From the IMG/VR virus record IMGVR_UViG_3300017960_000020, positions 1 through 51,518 of that record: a DNA stretch of 51,518 nucleotides; one strand, given 5' to 3'. The position numbers and the translations under genes are program-made. How positions within the stretch are numbered: position 1 is the stretch's first letter; each line of letters starts with the position of its first letter. Source of the DNA: a virus. Below, one piece after another: positions 24,285 to 33,500 of the stretch. Under the pieces are notes generated by a model. That model worked only from the letters and a program-made list of their open reading frames with translations. It made no database searches and was not told the DNA's origin.

Positions 24285-25772
24285 ATGGTCCTCATCTCCC
24301 CGACCCGCCAGGGTTTCTATGACCCCGGAGGCGACACCAGCGAGCGGTCGGCCTACTACGCCTTCTATCGGACCGACATCACCTTCGACGCCCCCGGGCG
24401 CCCGTGGGTGCTGAACCTGGAGGGTGGTGCCTGGGCGCCGGACTCCGGGCTGCCGTTCGACACCTTCGACACGGACGGCCGGCCGATCCTGGCGAAGCTC
24501 TACTACCGGGGCTTCGGGATCCTCTCGATCGGGCGCACGGTGACGGACGTGGCCTTGGACGGCAACGGGGCCTTCGATCCGACAACTTGGACGACGCCCC
24601 CCACTGGAGGCGTGCGGCTGGACTCGACGCCGGCGAACCTGGGCAAGCGGAGCTCGGAGAAGGACGTGGTGAACTTCATCCAGTTCCTGCGCTTCAACGG
24701 CATCGGCGACCTGGACCGCAGCGACGCGGCCAACGGGATCTGGGGCCGCTCGATGGGCTCCCAGGACGGCAGCTTCGTGGGGATCGGACCGGACCGCCGG
24801 ACGGGCTCGGGGTCGGACCGCTTCAACACGAACACCCGCCTGGGCTGGATGATCAACCAGTCCACGATCGCCACCTGGAAGGGCTACGTCGACGCCCAGA
24901 ACACCGGCGGCCACCTGACCGACGGCGCGGGAGGGAATGCCAACACCGTCGGCGAAGCCAAGGCCGCCCCCGGTGGCGCCGAGACGATCCGGCAGGCCAG
25001 CTCGCTGTGGTACGCCTTCGCCAACGAGGGCACCCGGCTACGGAACGCCACGATGCCGGTCTGGATCCAGTCCGGCGCGGAGGCGCTCCAGTACGCGGGC
25101 CCCTACGACTTCGACAGCTACGACGGAGTCGTCTCCAACACGCACCCCCCCGAGAACGTCGAGGCGCTGCGAGAGGCGTTCCTGGCGCTGGACACGGAGT
25201 TCGGCTCGACCTTCCAGGCTGAGAACTCCCGCTTCGTCCGCGACTACAAGGGCACCGACGAGGCCCTCGGCGAGGAGCAGTACCAGTGGGTCTTGCAGGT
25301 CTCCGGGGTCGGCGAGCTTCCGACGCGCGAGGAGGCGACCATCCAGGCTCTGGTCTCGCAGCTCGAGGGGATCACGACCGACGGCGGCTTCCGCACCGAG
25401 GTCGCTGAGGTCCGGCGGGTCTCCGAGCTCGCGACCGAGATCCGCACGCCTGGCATCGCCGTCATCGAGGTCGGCTCGAGCTACCAGGACGGCGCCGAGA
25501 ACAACGCCAACCGGATCACCATGCAGGTGGTTCTGGAGCTAACTGTCGGCAAGTACGCCGACCTGGAGAAGTCCGTCTCCAACTTCGTGGGTGACGTGCG
25601 GAAGGCGATCTACGCCGACCGGACGCTGGGAGGGAAGGCCCTGGACGTGAGGTTCGGCAGCTCTGATCGCTGGCTGAACTCTGAGCGCGGCCCGAGGGGC
25701 GGCGCGAATCTGACCCTGTCCATCGAGATCTTCGATTCGGCGGACGACCCCTACCTCGAGCCCTACTGCTGA
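24285..25772 (+). CDS. Alpha/beta-hydrolase-like domain fused to a tail terminator protein
   Basis: A 495-residue fusion. Residues about 1-315 look like an esterase: a strand and oxyanion-type LEGGAW (45-50), GFGILSIGRTV, and a nucleophile elbow G-R-S-M-G with S156. Later come MPVWIQSGAEAL and candidate Asp/His residues (for example in the stretch around 285). From about 335 to the end it resembles tail terminator proteins: TIQALVSQLEGITTDGGFRT, then GKYADLEKSVSNFVGDVRKA and LTLSIEIFDSADDP. The terminator ring caps the tail tube at the head joint. No in-frame ATG or GTG separates the parts. The esterase call rests on motif pattern and could be tested by structure prediction. Confidence 0.65.
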   Translation: MVLISPTRQGFYDPGGDTSERSAYYAFYRTDITFDAPGRPWVLNLEGGAWAPDSGLPFDTFDTDGRPILAKLYYRGFGILSIGRTVTDVALDGNGAFDPTTWTTPPTGGVRLDSTPANLGKRSSEKDVVNFIQFLRFNGIGDLDRSDAANGIWGRSMGSQDGSFVGIGPDRRTGSGSDRFNTNTRLGWMINQSTIATWKGYVDAQNTGGHLTDGAGGNANTVGEAKAAPGGAETIRQASSLWYAFANEGTRLRNATMPVWIQSGAEALQYAGPYDFDSYDGVVSNTHPPENVEALREAFLALDTEFGSTFQAENSRFVRDYKGTDEALGEEQYQWVLQVSGVGELPTREEATIQALVSQLEGITTDGGFRTEVAEVRRVSELATEIRTPGIAVIEVGSSYQDGAENNANRITMQVVLELTVGKYADLEKSVSNFVGDVRKAIYADRTLGGKALDVRFGSSDRWLNSERGPRGGANLTLSIEIFDSADDPYLEPYC

Positions 25773-25776
25773 ACCC

Positions 25777-27213
25777 ATGGCACTGCTCTCCAGAAACCGA
25801 CAACTACTGTTCGCGCCGGAGCCGGTCTTCGGCACGGCGGCCTCGCTGATCTCGGGGAGCTCCCTGGCGGCTGGGGCGAAAGCGCTTCGCATCCTCAACC
25901 CCGAGGTCCAGTTCGACTTCGAGAAGATCGAGGACGAGGCGGCCTCCCCCAGCGCGGGTCGCCTGCCGTACCGAGCCGGCGTCCGCCAGGGCACCGTCAC
26001 CTTCGGGATCGAGCTGTCGGGGCCCAAGTCCGGCACGCTGACCGAGGCACCCGCCTGGGCCGAGCTACTCGAGGCCTGCGGGATGCGCGCGGTGGCCGCC
26101 AAGAAGGTGACCATCGACGCCTTCGACACGGGCACCGTGTTCAAGCAGGGGCGGACCTTCGCGGCTGACGGCTCCAACGGAGTCGGTCGGGTCTTGAAGA
26201 CGCTCTACAGCGCCCAGGGAGACGACACGCTGATCTACGAGGATCTGGGCACCGACGTCGACTCCGGCGACACCACGCTCACTTTGAGCGATCCGGGGGG
26301 CGAGTTCGACGGCAACATTGTCGACATCACGAGTCAGACCCCGGCGAACGCGGGGTTCGCGTTCGTGCCCACCACTCTGCCGGGCTACACGCTGACCCTC
26401 AGCGTCGGCGTCTCCCAGGACTTCAACGAGGGTGACATCGTCACCGGCGGCACGTCGGGGGCTGTGGGCCGTGTGGCCCAGACCAGCCTGTCGGGCGCGA
26501 CCAAGCTGGTGGTGACCTTCCTGGGCGCCGTCCAGGCCTTCTCCGCGGGCGAGACGATCACTCGCGTCGGCGGAGGCACCGCCACGATGGGCACGCAGAC
26601 GGCGACCTACGGCCAGTCGCTGACGATCGGCCTGGTCGAGAGCGAGCGCTTCAAGGTGCTCCGGGGCTGCCGCGGGACGTGCCAGTTCGATCTGACCAAC
26701 GCCCGTGCGCCGCGAATCAACTTCACCTTCCGCGGGGTCTACGACTCGGTCACCGACCAAGGCTCGCTCGCGGTCAGCCCCGACGGCGGCGCAACCCCGC
26801 CGCGCTTCGTGGGCGCCACGATCTGGGCGGGAACCGACGGCGCGTTCTGCCCGCAATTCCAGCAGCTCACCGTCGACCTCAACGCCAACCCCGCGATGAT
26901 CGCGGATCCGAAGTCGAGCGAGGGCATCCTCGGCGCCTACGCGGCCCGACGCGACATCAGCGGCCAGATCAACCCGCTCGCGCGCCTGGAGCAGAGCTTC
27001 GCGACCTACGCCAAGGCCGCGGCCGCGACCGACTTCCCGCTGCAAGTCGCCTGGGGCACCGAGGGCTCGGGCAACGCCTTCGCCTTCCAAGCGGACCGGA
27101 CGACCTTCCGCAGCGCTAACGCAGGCGACCGAGACGGCCTGATGACCGACGAGTTGCCGCTCGACTTCTTCGAGTACGCAGGAAACGACGAGTTCGTATT
27201 CCTGACCCTGTGA
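25777..27213 (+). CDS. Major tail (tube) protein
   Basis: A 478-residue protein, larger than usual tube proteins. The start (LLFAPEPVFGTAASLISGSS) and end (DFFEYAGNDEFVFLTL) fit the tail tube family, with NFTFRGVYDSVTDQG near 310. Residues about 145-270 carry an inserted Gly/Thr-rich module of the type seen in phage surface proteins (EGDIVTGGTSGAVGRV, AGETITRVGGGTATM). It lies right after the terminator and before the chaperone genes, as expected. A hairpin follows. Confidence 0.8.
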   Translation: MALLSRNRQLLFAPEPVFGTAASLISGSSLAAGAKALRILNPEVQFDFEKIEDEAASPSAGRLPYRAGVRQGTVTFGIELSGPKSGTLTEAPAWAELLEACGMRAVAAKKVTIDAFDTGTVFKQGRTFAADGSNGVGRVLKTLYSAQGDDTLIYEDLGTDVDSGDTTLTLSDPGGEFDGNIVDITSQTPANAGFAFVPTTLPGYTLTLSVGVSQDFNEGDIVTGGTSGAVGRVAQTSLSGATKLVVTFLGAVQAFSAGETITRVGGGTATMGTQTATYGQSLTIGLVESERFKVLRGCRGTCQFDLTNARAPRINFTFRGVYDSVTDQGSLAVSPDGGATPPRFVGATIWAGTDGAFCPQFQQLTVDLNANPAMIADPKSSEGILGAYAARRDISGQINPLARLEQSFATYAKAAAATDFPLQVAWGTEGSGNAFAFQADRTTFRSANAGDRDGLMTDELPLDFFEYAGNDEFVFLTL

Positions 27214-27219
27214 CGCCAC

Positions 27220-27250
27220 TGGGGGAGGTGTCTGGCCGGCGCCTCCCCCA
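27220..27250 (+). terminator. Hairpin between tail tube gene and chaperone genes
   Basis: TGGGGGAGG (27220-27228) pairs perfectly with CCTCCCCCA (27242-27250) across a 13-nt loop. There is no T-run. It lies where phages commonly reduce transcription after the abundant tube protein. Confidence 0.55.
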
Positions 27251-27277
27251 TCCACTCCCCGCTCCACCCATCCCGCC

Positions 27278-27688
27278 ATGCGAGCCATCCAGCGAAGCGA
27301 GCGCGTCCTAATCCACCCGGACGACGCCGACCTCCCCGCCGACCAGCAGACCCGGTTCTACCTCGCTCCTCCGACGCCTAAGCTCCAGGCCCTGGTGGCC
27401 GACGCCGCGAAGATCGAGCGCACCTCCGAGGGCGTGGTCATCCACCATCGCTCAGCTCAGGCGGGCCTCGAGTACCTCCTAGGCTGCCTGGTCAAGGTGG
27501 AGAACCTGCTCGACATGGCCGGCCAGCCAATCGAGGTGCCGCGCGCTCAGCACCCCCTCCTTGCCGAGGGCTGCCTGCGGGTCACCGAGGCGGGCCTGGC
27601 GTCGGTTCCCGAGAACGTCGTCGGCTGGCTGATCCAGAAGGTCCGCGAGGAAACCGAAGTCAAGGAGGCCGAGCGGGGGGAGTCCTAG
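27278..27688 (+). CDS. Tail assembly chaperone (gpG-like)
   Basis: A 136-residue acidic protein in the gpG position, between the tail tube and tape measure. It has a helical C-terminus (VVGWLIQKVREETEVKEAE). Its last codons cross a run of six G, and the -1 frame is open from well upstream through the following zinc-finger ORF. A -1 frameshift would give a longer G-GT-like product, as in lambda. Chaperones of this kind bind the tape measure during tail assembly and are absent from the finished virion. Confidence 0.7.
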   Translation: MRAIQRSERVLIHPDDADLPADQQTRFYLAPPTPKLQALVADAAKIERTSEGVVIHHRSAQAGLEYLLGCLVKVENLLDMAGQPIEVPRAQHPLLAEGCLRVTEAGLASVPENVVGWLIQKVREETEVKEAERGES

Positions 27689-28134
27689 TCGCAGCCCACA
27701 TCCACGGGAACCCGGAGTTGGAGCCCGACTGCTTGGTCTGCACGGACCCGGCAGCTGCGGATCAGCGAAGGGCCTGGGGTTGCGACAGCGATGCTCCCTG
27801 CGAGGTCTTCGTCACCACCTGTCCACGATGCGACGGCCGACGCTATTTGACCCCCGAGCAGCCCTGCGAGCTGTGCACGCCCGAGGAGGGCGGCGAGCCT
27901 ACGGGGGAGGTCCCGTCGTACAGGTGCCCCACCGCGAGGCTCTCCCCGCTCGGAGCCTGCTTGGCGCGCGAGTTCTCGGAGGCGTACGACAGCGGCCGGC
28001 TTCCGAACGGCGGCGGCTTCATGGATCAGCCGCTGCGCTGGGACCTGCTGTTCCGCATCTACAGCGGGGAGCGGGGGCGGTTGCAACGCGCTCTGATGGA
28101 GAGGGCCAAGGAGAAGCGCGGTGGTAGTCGCTGA
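27604..28134 (+). CDS. -1 frame extension of the tail chaperone (gpT-like), zinc-finger rich
   Basis: This frame has only a TTG at 27718 as a weak start but is open without stops across the end of the chaperone gene (checked from 27601). This is why I treat it as a frameshift extension. It encodes cysteine pairs CLVC, CPRCDGRRY and CELC, then a C-terminal region FMDQPLRWDLLFRIYSGERG. The likely slip is at the G-run near 27675-27680. The T-part normally contacts the tube protein. Independent translation from 27718 remains possible. The start coordinate given is nominal. Confidence 0.55.
   Translation, partial: GSRERRRLADPEGPRGNRSQGGRAGGVLVAAHIHGNPELEPDCLVCTDPAAADQRRAWGCDSDAPCEVFVTTCPRCDGRRYLTPEQPCELCTPEEGGEPTGEVPSYRCPTARLSPLGACLAREFSEAYDSGRLPNGGGFMDQPLRWDLLFRIYSGERGRLQRALMERAKEKRGGSR
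27674..27681 (+). promoter_or_regulatory. Candidate -1 frameshift site (G6 run)
   Basis: The 0 frame reads GAG CGG GGG GAG TCC TAG, so a glycine tRNA on GGG can re-pair with GGG one base back. It is less ideal than lambda GGGAAAG because the A-site codon does not re-pair fully. The 0-frame stop follows two codons later. Confidence 0.4.
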
Positions 28135-30574
28135 CGAACGCTTTCTGATCGAGCTGAAAGCCACCGGCAACGCCGAGGAGGCCTTCGAGAACCTGGGCAA
28201 GGAGGTTCGGGACACGGCTCGCCGGATCGACACCGAGAGCCGCAAGGCTGGCCGGGACTACGACCGCTTCACCGACAAGGCGGTCCGGGACTCGAATCGG
28301 CTCGAGCGATCCGTCAAGGGCGTGGGGTTCGCCCTGACCGGCCTGGGGGTTGCTGCCGCCGGGCTTGGCGCGGCCTACGCAGTCGTCAGCCAAGCGATCG
28401 ACCTCTCCGCCCTGGCCTCCGAGGCCGAGGAGACCCAGAGCAAGTTCGACACCCTGTTCGACGGGCTCGAGGAGCGCGCCAACGGCCTGGCTCTGGGCCT
28501 CGCCGAGAGCCTGGGCCGCGCGCCGACCGACATCCAAGACGCCATCGCGGGCTTCCAGGCGCTACTGACGCCGATGGGGCTGGTGAACGAGGAGGGGTTG
28601 GAGATCTCGTCCACGCTGACCCGCCTGGGCCTGGACCTCAGCTCGTTCTTCAACACGGCCGAGGACGATGCGTTCTTGGCCCTGCGGTCCGCGTTGATCG
28701 GTGAGACTGAGCCACTGCGCCGGTACGGCGTGAACCTGCTGGACGTGCGGGTCCGCCAGGAGGCGGTGCGCTTGGGGTTGGCTGAGACCAGCGCCGCGGC
28801 CGACGACCAAGCGCGCGTGCTGGCCCGCCTGTCGCTGATCCTGGGGGACACGGACAAAGCCCAGGGCGACCTAATCCGAACCCAGGACAGCTTCGCGAAC
28901 AGCTTGCGGGGGCTGCGGAGCCAGCTGCGGGGGGCGCAGATCGAGGCGGGTCAGCGGATCAACGAGGCGGTGCTGCAGGGCATCGAGGACGCGGGCGGCG
29001 TGGAGCGCATCACCCAGTTGTTCGAGGTGGGATTCGAGACCATCGCTGATCTGACGAGGGTCGGAATCTCTGGGCTGGTCGAGTTTGCGTCGACTGGCCT
29101 TGAGGTTGTGGACCGGCTTGGTGGACCAGAAGGGGTCGCCCGGGTCGTGGCAGGGACCGCAGACCTTGCTATCGCCCAGATCCGGTTCTTTGGAGCTGAA
29201 GCTCGCGAGCAGATCGAGCCACTTGTTCAGTTCCTAGATGACGCGGGGGTGCTTGCGGAGACAGCCTTCGGGCGTAGCCCAGGCGAGTTGATCAAGGATC
29301 AATTCAGTCTCGAAGGCCCGTCTCTTCAGGAGCAAGTCGAGCAAGCAAGGGAGCTTCAGGAGCGAATCGCTGCCCAAGAAGACGTCCTTCGTGGCCTGGC
29401 TGTCCGGCAAGCCAACCTTTTCCGAGAGAACGGTGGCCAGGTCAGCCAGGCTGCCACGGCGCTTCAGCTGGACTACCGCCAGGCATTTCAAGGCCTCGAG
29501 AACGCTCAACGGCTGTTCGATGGACTGCCCGATGTCGTTCTAGATCTAGTTGCCGCTCAAGATGGCCTAGCGCAGTCCCTCGCGCCGCTTGGAGAGCAAG
29601 CAGCAGAGGGGATCGTGGAAGGCGCGGAGAACGCTCTTGCCGCCACAGACTTCTCGCGCATCGCCGAGGGTCTAGGCTCAGGCCTGTTCGGCCGACAGTC
29701 GGAAGTGATCGCGGGGCAGGGCGGTGAACGCGCGGGCCAGGCCTACGCCGAAGGCATCGCCCGGTACCTCAACGCGATCGGGCCCGAGGTGTTCGCGGCG
29801 GGGCAGAACGCCAACTTCCTGGAGGAGCAGCTGGCGCTGCAACTCGAGATCGCCGAGCTGACCAACGACCAGCAGTTCATCTTGGACGCTGAGATCCAAG
29901 GGCGCCTGGATCGGGTCGACGCGATGCTGCACGAGAACGCGATCCTTGACGATCAGGCCGAGAAGCTCCGTGAGTTGATCCAGCAGTACGGATCGCTTCG
30001 TAACGCGCAGGAGGGAGTCGGCGGAGAGTTGACGCAGTTCGGCGACAGCTTGGACCGAATCTCCACCAACGCCCTTGCCGGCTTCATCCAAGGCGGCGAG
30101 CAGGCGACTCGGGCTGCCGAGCAGTTCCAGCGGGCCTTACAGAACCTCCTCGCCGAGCGAGCGGCTGAGTTCATCTTCGACCTGATCCTCCCAGGCGGGT
30201 TCGGAAGCATCTTTGGCTTCGCAGGCGGCGGCGTCGTCCAAGGCCCCTCGACCGCACTCGGTGCCCTCCCCCTGAACTTCTACGCCGGCGGCGGCATCGT
30301 GGACTCCCCCCAGCTATTCGTGGCTGGCGAGGGGCAGTCCGCGGAGGCCATCGTGCCCATGCCGAACGGTGCGGTCCCGGTGCAGTTCACCAACGGCGGC
30401 GGGGGCGGCGGAGGCAACACGGTCGTCGTGAACCTCAACGTCTCGGCGCTCGACGGTCAGGACGCCGCGCGGGTGCTCCAGGGCCAACTCGGCACCATCC
30501 AGGCGGCCGTCATCGAGGGCCTGCAAGGCGGCAACCGCGGCCTCATCGAGTCCGTCCGGGGGGTCAACGCATGA
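28121..30574 (+). CDS. Tape measure protein
   Basis: An 817-residue tail length protein from a GTG at 28121. It has an N-terminal coiled coil, a hydrophobic Gly/Ala segment at about 65-85 (GVGFALTGLGVAAAGLGAAY) and long helical regions. A C-terminal block GGGIVDSPQLFVAGEGQSAE is typical of tape measures. At about 0.15 nm per residue it predicts a tail near 120 nm, which is family knowledge rather than measurement. From about 29040 to 29720 codon use is visibly less GC-rich than on either side. No peptidase domain is evident. Confidence 0.88.
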   Translation: MVVADERFLIELKATGNAEEAFENLGKEVRDTARRIDTESRKAGRDYDRFTDKAVRDSNRLERSVKGVGFALTGLGVAAAGLGAAYAVVSQAIDLSALASEAEETQSKFDTLFDGLEERANGLALGLAESLGRAPTDIQDAIAGFQALLTPMGLVNEEGLEISSTLTRLGLDLSSFFNTAEDDAFLALRSALIGETEPLRRYGVNLLDVRVRQEAVRLGLAETSAAADDQARVLARLSLILGDTDKAQGDLIRTQDSFANSLRGLRSQLRGAQIEAGQRINEAVLQGIEDAGGVERITQLFEVGFETIADLTRVGISGLVEFASTGLEVVDRLGGPEGVARVVAGTADLAIAQIRFFGAEAREQIEPLVQFLDDAGVLAETAFGRSPGELIKDQFSLEGPSLQEQVEQARELQERIAAQEDVLRGLAVRQANLFRENGGQVSQAATALQLDYRQAFQGLENAQRLFDGLPDVVLDLVAAQDGLAQSLAPLGEQAAEGIVEGAENALAATDFSRIAEGLGSGLFGRQSEVIAGQGGERAGQAYAEGIARYLNAIGPEVFAAGQNANFLEEQLALQLEIAELTNDQQFILDAEIQGRLDRVDAMLHENAILDDQAEKLRELIQQYGSLRNAQEGVGGELTQFGDSLDRISTNALAGFIQGGEQATRAAEQFQRALQNLLAERAAEFIFDLILPGGFGSIFGFAGGGVVQGPSTALGALPLNFYAGGGIVDSPQLFVAGEGQSAEAIVPMPNGAVPVQFTNGGGGGGGNTVVVNLNVSALDGQDAARVLQGQLGTIQAAVIEGLQGGNRGLIESVRGVNA

Positions 30575-33500
30575 GCCTCCCCCAGGACCGCACCTTCGAC
30601 GACCCGACCAACGCGGCCGTCTGGGGCCCCTACCAGCAGCTCTACCCCGGCGCCCGTTTCGGCACCGGTGCGGACGACGCGCGCCTCCCCCGAGAGGGTC
30701 GGATCTGCAAGCTGCCCGACGGGATCGGCGGCAAGGGCGTGGTCTTCGACAGCCGGGACAGCTCGGCGACCGTGGCGGCCTGCTTCCCCCGTCTGGATGC
30801 TTCCCTGTCGGACGCCCAGGTCTCCGCGTGGATGCGGTTCCAGCGGATCCAGGGCGAGGCGAGCTCCAAGCAGTTCAACCGTTGCGGCGTGTTCGCGCGC
30901 GGGGATGCGGCGGGGATCGTGGGCGCGGAGTCGCCGGACCCCTACGTGGCGCTCACCAACGTCGACGCCTACGCCTTCGCTCTGGAGCCCCAGAGCCAGC
31001 CGGGGACGTTCAAGTGGAAGCTGGAGCGGTGGGACGCCGCCGGCAGCGTGGTCGACCTGGCCGAGACCGCGGTGATGCGGCAGTACCAGCAGACGCTCCA
31101 CAAGCCGATGGGGATGCGCCTGCAATTCTCGAACGACACCGGCAGCGCGGTCACGATCAAGGCCCAGGTGAAGGACACGGCGTACCTGGAGCCCGTCGAG
31201 GCCCAGGACGGCGGAGGTCCTGGCAACCCCGGCAACAGCCCGCTCGGGGTCAACAGCGCGTTCCTCAAGGACTACTCGACGCTGGCGGCCCTGTACCGGG
31301 CCAACCTGATGCACGGGGCGCGCGAGTGGGTCACACAGGACATTGGCGTCAACGACCTGGTCGAGAAGGGGCACCCCAAGGACCTGAAGGCCAACGGGCT
31401 GCCGAACTCGATCCCGACGGTGGCGACCACGCTAGGGACGGTGCTGTTCCGGGACGTGCTGACCGCCGGGGTGGACTCGACCCCGCTCCCGACCTACCGG
31501 GCCGGCCGCTACGTGGTCGAGTGGAAGGGCGGCCTGGTCGAACTGGACACTTCTGGCACGTACGACGTGAGCCAGACGTTCGGGGTTTCGACGCTGCCCG
31601 ACGGCGGGCGACGACTCGAATTCGACGTGCCGACGCCGTCGAGTGCCGGCATCTACCTGCGGATCACGACCGTCGACGCGGGGGGCATGGACTACCTACG
31701 TGTCTTCTACAAGGACGACGAGCCGACCCTGGCGACGGAGCCCTGGGACACGGACGCGCTCAAGGACTTCACCGAGTACTTCAGCTGCTTCCGGTTCATG
31801 GACTTCCTGGAGGCCAACCGGAACGAGCAGGAGACTGAGGCGGATCTGCTGCCGGACGACTACCTGTTCTGGTCGGGCGACAACGGAATGCCCTTCTTCT
31901 GGCAGATCGAGTTGGCCAACAAGATGCAGGTCAACCCGTGGTTCAACCTGCCGGTGAAGCTCAACTCGGCGGGGCGCCAAGCGGTGCTCACCCAGATCCG
32001 TGACGGGGTGGACCCGGGGCTCGAGATCTACCTGGAGCGCGGCAACGAGCAGTGGCTGGGCCAGCACTTCGCGGTCCCAGTCTCGGGCCAGCCGGACGCC
32101 TACTTCCCCGGCACCAGCCTGGTCCCCGGGCCTTTCTCGTTCGAGTTCGCCAACGACGTCAGCCCGCACCCCACCGAGGCGGGCGCGGTGCAGCTGGGCC
32201 CCGGCGCGCTGGATCCGAACCCCTACACGGCGGCCTACATCGGCATGGGCATCCTGGCCCAGCAGATGTTCGACGACGTCAACGTGGTCTTCCAGGGGCA
32301 GCTGGACCGCGTGGTCCGGGTCGCCGGCTCGCAGTTCGCCAACGCCTTCGTCTCGGAGAAGGTGCTGGAGAACGCGCCGGACGCCGACGCCCTGGCGGTG
32401 GCTTTCTACGTCCCCGGGACCCCCGGGAGCACGAACTACGCGCCGTCGATCGCGGACATCTTCACCACGCTGCGGTCGGAGTTCCCCACCGTCCGCTCGC
32501 GGATTCAGGCCCAGAAGGCGGAGGCGGACTCCAAGGGGGTGCGCCTGGTCGCCTACGAGTGGGGCCAGCAGCTGATCTGCTCGCCGGCCGACCTCGTCAA
32601 GATGATGCAGGTCCAGGCTGACCCGCTGATGGAGGGCTTCATCGAGGACCTCTACCAGATTTGGCTGGAGGAGAACGGGACCGAGCTCGCGGTCTTCTTC
32701 CACAGCCACCAGAAGGGCACGACCGACGGCCAGTACGGCTTTCGCCGCTACCCCGGGCAGCCGCAGTCCGAGTGCCCCAAGGCGCGCGCGCTGGCGAGTA
32801 TCGCCGAGGACCAGTCCAACGTGGGCTCCTCCGAGGCGGTGGCTCTGGCGGTCGACGCCGAGGCCTCGATCTCCAAGGACGTGGGCTTCAAGGGTCAGAA
32901 GCTCGTCACCCCCAAGGTCTGGAAGACCGTCATGGAGATCACGGTCTCCGGCGCGGACTACGTCGCCGGCGGGGACGCCTTCGGGATCTTCGGCGACGTG
33001 GCGCAGACCCAGGCGATCACTGGCGGGCTGGACAAGATCTGGGCCGCGGCGTGCTCGCGGCTGTTGGTCGAGCGCAACAACGATCCGTCCACCATCTACT
33101 TCGACGACCGCTTCGGGGGCCGCGTGGACTCCCTGTGCGGCCGGCGGACGCTGGACGGCCTGGGGAGCTGCTTCGACTACGGGAGCGAGTTCTCCGGCGA
33201 CCTGGCGGGCTACGGGCTGGCCCTCGCGTCGAACCCTTACCAGCTGGGCTACTCGAGCCTCGAGGGCGGCTACGTCACGGCGAGCTCGAACGCTCGAGGC
33301 TGGGAGATCTACCAGCGCTTGGCGGACAGCCCGAAGTCTCAGCACCGGCTGGCCTCGGTCAAGATCACCGGGGGCTCGAGCGGCGCGGCCGTGGGGCTCG
33401 TGCAGCGCGTATCCGTGGATACCGCGGCGGCCGGCGCCGAAGTCCCGATCAGCGGCTACCAGTTCCTGGTGGTCTACAACGGCACCACGGCGGAGGCCCA

